Below the pieces are notes generated by a model, which saw nothing but the letters and a program-made list of their open reading frames with translations, had not been told where the DNA came from and ran no database searches. Positions 15,808 to 17,357 of a stretch of 17,357 bases of DNA are shown here, piece by piece (position 1 is the first letter of the stretch; each line of letters starts with the position of its first letter). This DNA comes from an uncultured Oscillospiraceae bacterium (GTDB lineage Bacteria > Bacillota > Clostridia > Oscillospirales > Acutalibacteraceae), in assembly GCA_900540295.1 (NCBI GenBank), contig UQFM01000036.1, positions 1-17,357 on the forward strand, read 5' to 3'. Position numbers and translations under genes: made by a program.

Positions 15808-15810
15808 GGT

Positions 15811-16317
15811 TTATTCGCCGTCAAAATAGTAACTGCCGTTGCGTTTTAAGCCGAGCTGTGTCAACACCGCTTCTTCTTTTTCGCGCATATGTACCGCTTC
15901 CAATCCGCCGTCTACGTGGTCGTAGCCGAGCAGATGCAGCATGGAATGTACGGTCAAAAAGGCGATTTCACGCTGTAACGGATGCCCGTATTCTTCTGCC
16001 TGTGCCACAGCACGCTCCATGGAAATGACAATATCGCCGAGCATTTTTGCACCGCTTTCGGGATTTACATCGTATACGCCGTTCTCACCCAAGGGGAAAG
16101 AAAGCACGTCGGTGGGTTTGTCCAGATTGCGGTGTTTGGCATTTAATTCCTGAATCCCGGCGTCGTCTACAAAGGTGACGCTGATTTCCGCGGAGCCTTC
16201 AAATTTTTCCTGCACCAAAACGGCATGGCAGCAACGGCGGACAAGCATGCGCACGCCGGTCGGGATTTTAACCGTTTTTTGGGAATTTTGAATAATTACT
16301 TTAATTTTGTCTGTCAT
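15811..16317 (-). CDS. ybeY: rRNA maturation endoribonuclease YbeY
   Basis: YbeY is a zinc-dependent endoribonuclease involved in 16S rRNA 3'-end processing and 70S quality control. The 168-residue product has the three-histidine metal site H124xxxH128xxxxxH134 (HSMLHLLGYDH). It also has the conserved KPTDVLSFP stretch (67-75) and GDIVIS (94-99). The length is usual. The ATG overlaps the phoH stop as ATGA, so translation of the two is coupled. Confidence 0.96.
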   Translation of the reverse strand: MTDKIKVIIQNSQKTVKIPTGVRMLVRRCCHAVLVQEKFEGSAEISVTFVDDAGIQELNAKHRNLDKPTDVLSFPLGENGVYDVNPESGAKMLGDIVISMERAVAQAEEYGHPLQREIAFLTVHSMLHLLGYDHVDGGLEAVHMREKEEAVLTQLGLKRNGSYYFDGE

Positions 16318-17276
16318 TTTCGTTTGGCCTCCTCATTTTTTTCGTATGCCTTAATAATTTCCTGTACCAGCTTGTGCCGTACCACGTCTTTTTCGGTGAA
16401 TCGGCACACGGAGATATCGGGAATGTTTTTGAGAATTTTCATGGCTTCCAAAAGCCCTGATTTTTTGCCGTCGGGCAAATCGATTTGCGTAACGTCACCT
16501 GTGACGACCATTTTGGAGTTAAAGCCGAGTCTGGTTAAAAACATTTTCATTTGCTCTTTGGTGGTGTTTTGCGCCTCGTCCAAAATGATAAAGCTGTCGT
16601 CTAAGGTTCTGCCGCGCATGTAGGCGAGGGGCGCGACTTCAATACTGCCGCGTTCCTGATAGCGTGCAAACGCCTCTGCACCGAGCATGTCAAACAGCGC
16701 GTCATATAAGGGGCGGAGATACGGGTCAACCTTTTGCTGTAAATCCCCTGGCAAAAAGCCGAGCTTTTCACCTGCTTCCACTGCGGGACGCGTTAAAATG
16801 ATGCGGTTGATTTCTTTGGCGCGGAACGCTGTGACCGCCATGGCGACGGCGAGATACGTTTTGCCCGTACCCGCAGGACCTGCACCCAATGTAATGGTGT
16901 TTTGGCGGATGGCTTCCACATATTTTTTCTGCCCGAGTGTTTTCGGCTTGACGGGTTTGCCTTTGGCGGTGATGCACACGCAGTCGCCGCACAGTCCCGA
17001 AAGCTTGTCCTCCGCACCCTCGCGCACAAGCGAGAGCACATAGCGCACATTTTGTTCCGAAAGTGTTTCGCCTTTGTTAATGAGCGTCAGCAGTCCGTTT
17101 ATGGCACGCGTCGCTTTTGCAACAGCGTCTGCCTCGCCGCTGATTTTCAAATCCGACCCGCGGCTGACGACCTGTACATGATATTCCTGCTCGATTTGGC
17201 GAATGTTCTCATCAAAGCTTCCGAACAGGCTGACGGCGTGTTCCATACGGTCAACGCTTATAATCTGTTCAAACAA
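16314..17276 (-). CDS. phoH: PhoH-like ATPase
   Basis: This cytoplasmic P-loop ATPase is of the PhoH/YbeZ type, often linked to YbeY and RNA metabolism; the exact role is not settled. The 320-residue product has an N-terminal KH-like segment (about 16-62), Walker A GPAGTGKT (133-140) and the RPAVEAGEKLGFLPGD stretch (163-178). Walker B FIILDEAQN (229-237) and the TGDVTQIDLP motif (259-268) follow. It is a complete gene despite lying near the contig end. The start is a TTG at 17276 with AAAGGAG 7 nt upstream. It leads the phoH-recO cluster. Confidence 0.96.
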   Translation of the reverse strand: MFEQIISVDRMEHAVSLFGSFDENIRQIEQEYHVQVVSRGSDLKISGEADAVAKATRAINGLLTLINKGETLSEQNVRYVLSLVREGAEDKLSGLCGDCVCITAKGKPVKPKTLGQKKYVEAIRQNTITLGAGPAGTGKTYLAVAMAVTAFRAKEINRIILTRPAVEAGEKLGFLPGDLQQKVDPYLRPLYDALFDMLGAEAFARYQERGSIEVAPLAYMRGRTLDDSFIILDEAQNTTKEQMKMFLTRLGFNSKMVVTGDVTQIDLPDGKKSGLLEAMKILKNIPDISVCRFTEKDVVRHKLVQEIIKAYEKNEEAKRK

Positions 17277-17313
17277 AGAACCTCTCCTTTAAAATTCTGT
17301 GTAATTTTAATAT

Positions 17314-17319
17314 ATTATA
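17314..17319 (-). promoter_or_regulatory. Possible -10 box upstream of phoH
   Basis: A TATAAT hexamer is present on the minus strand about 38 nt before the phoH start. The matching -35 would fall in the adapter sequence, so the native promoter cannot be judged. Confidence 0.35.
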
Positions 17320-17320
17320 T

Positions 17321-17357
17321 CTGTCTCTTATACACATCTCCGAGCCCACGAGACCGA
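17321..17357. other. Illumina Nextera adapter (sequencing artefact)
   Basis: Bases 17321-17354 match the standard Nextera transposase read-2 adapter as read through an insert. The 19-bp Tn5 mosaic end CTGTCTCTTATACACATCT comes first, then CCGAGCCCACGAGAC. The last three bases (CGA) fit the start of a sample index. It is not genomic DNA and should be trimmed. Confidence 0.97.

Noticed and set aside
17321..17339. Tn5 mosaic end, as if from a transposon
   Set aside because: The 19-bp mosaic end is followed by the rest of the Nextera adapter at the contig edge, so it comes from library preparation, not from a resident transposon.

Overview
The window looks like a chromosomal contig from a Gram-positive Clostridia-type bacterium, probably near Ruminococcaceae/Oscillospirales. 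Evidence: the phoH-ybeY-dgkA-era-yqzL-recO gene order, a nine-gene bacterial V/A-type ATPase operon, strong AAGGAGG-type ribosome binding sites with frequent TTG starts, a dockerin on a BspA-like leucine-rich repeat protein, and intergenic palindromic repeats of a kind common in gut Clostridia. The taxonomic call is inference. All recognised genes lie on the minus strand, so the layout reads from high to low coordinates.

Right end (17276 to 14169/13472): a housekeeping cluster of phoH (PhoH-like ATPase), ybeY (rRNA maturation endonuclease), dgkA (undecaprenol/diacylglycerol kinase), era (ribosome-assembly GTPase), a short yqzL-like gene and recO (DNA repair). The last 37 bases (17321-17357) are not genomic: they are the Illumina Nextera transposase adapter plus three more bases, so the phoH promoter region is cut by the contig end.

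13035-13471: a gene-free stretch packed with palindromic repeat units. A minus-strand terminator follows at 13009-13034.

12869 to 8980: a tightly coupled three-gene operon. It encodes an ECF-type sigma factor, a one-pass membrane protein with two extracellular Ig-like repeats (a likely anti-sigma factor or sensor), and a secreted LRR protein with two Ig-like repeats and a C-terminal dockerin. Each gene starts 1 nt after the previous stop, and the ribosome binding sites lie inside the preceding gene. It reads as a self-contained surface-sensing unit and is the most system-like part of the window. It ends in a strong hairpin terminator at 8882-8918.

8692 to 424: a complete V/A-type ATPase operon in the order H(G)-I-K-E-C-F-A-B-D. 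It has an extended -10 promoter and a perfect 10-bp leader hairpin upstream. The ring subunit K keeps the residues that bind Na+ in Enterococcus hirae NtpK, so the enzyme may move Na+. A terminator lies at 352-381. Left of it is an initiator tRNA-Met gene with its own consensus promoter and terminator.
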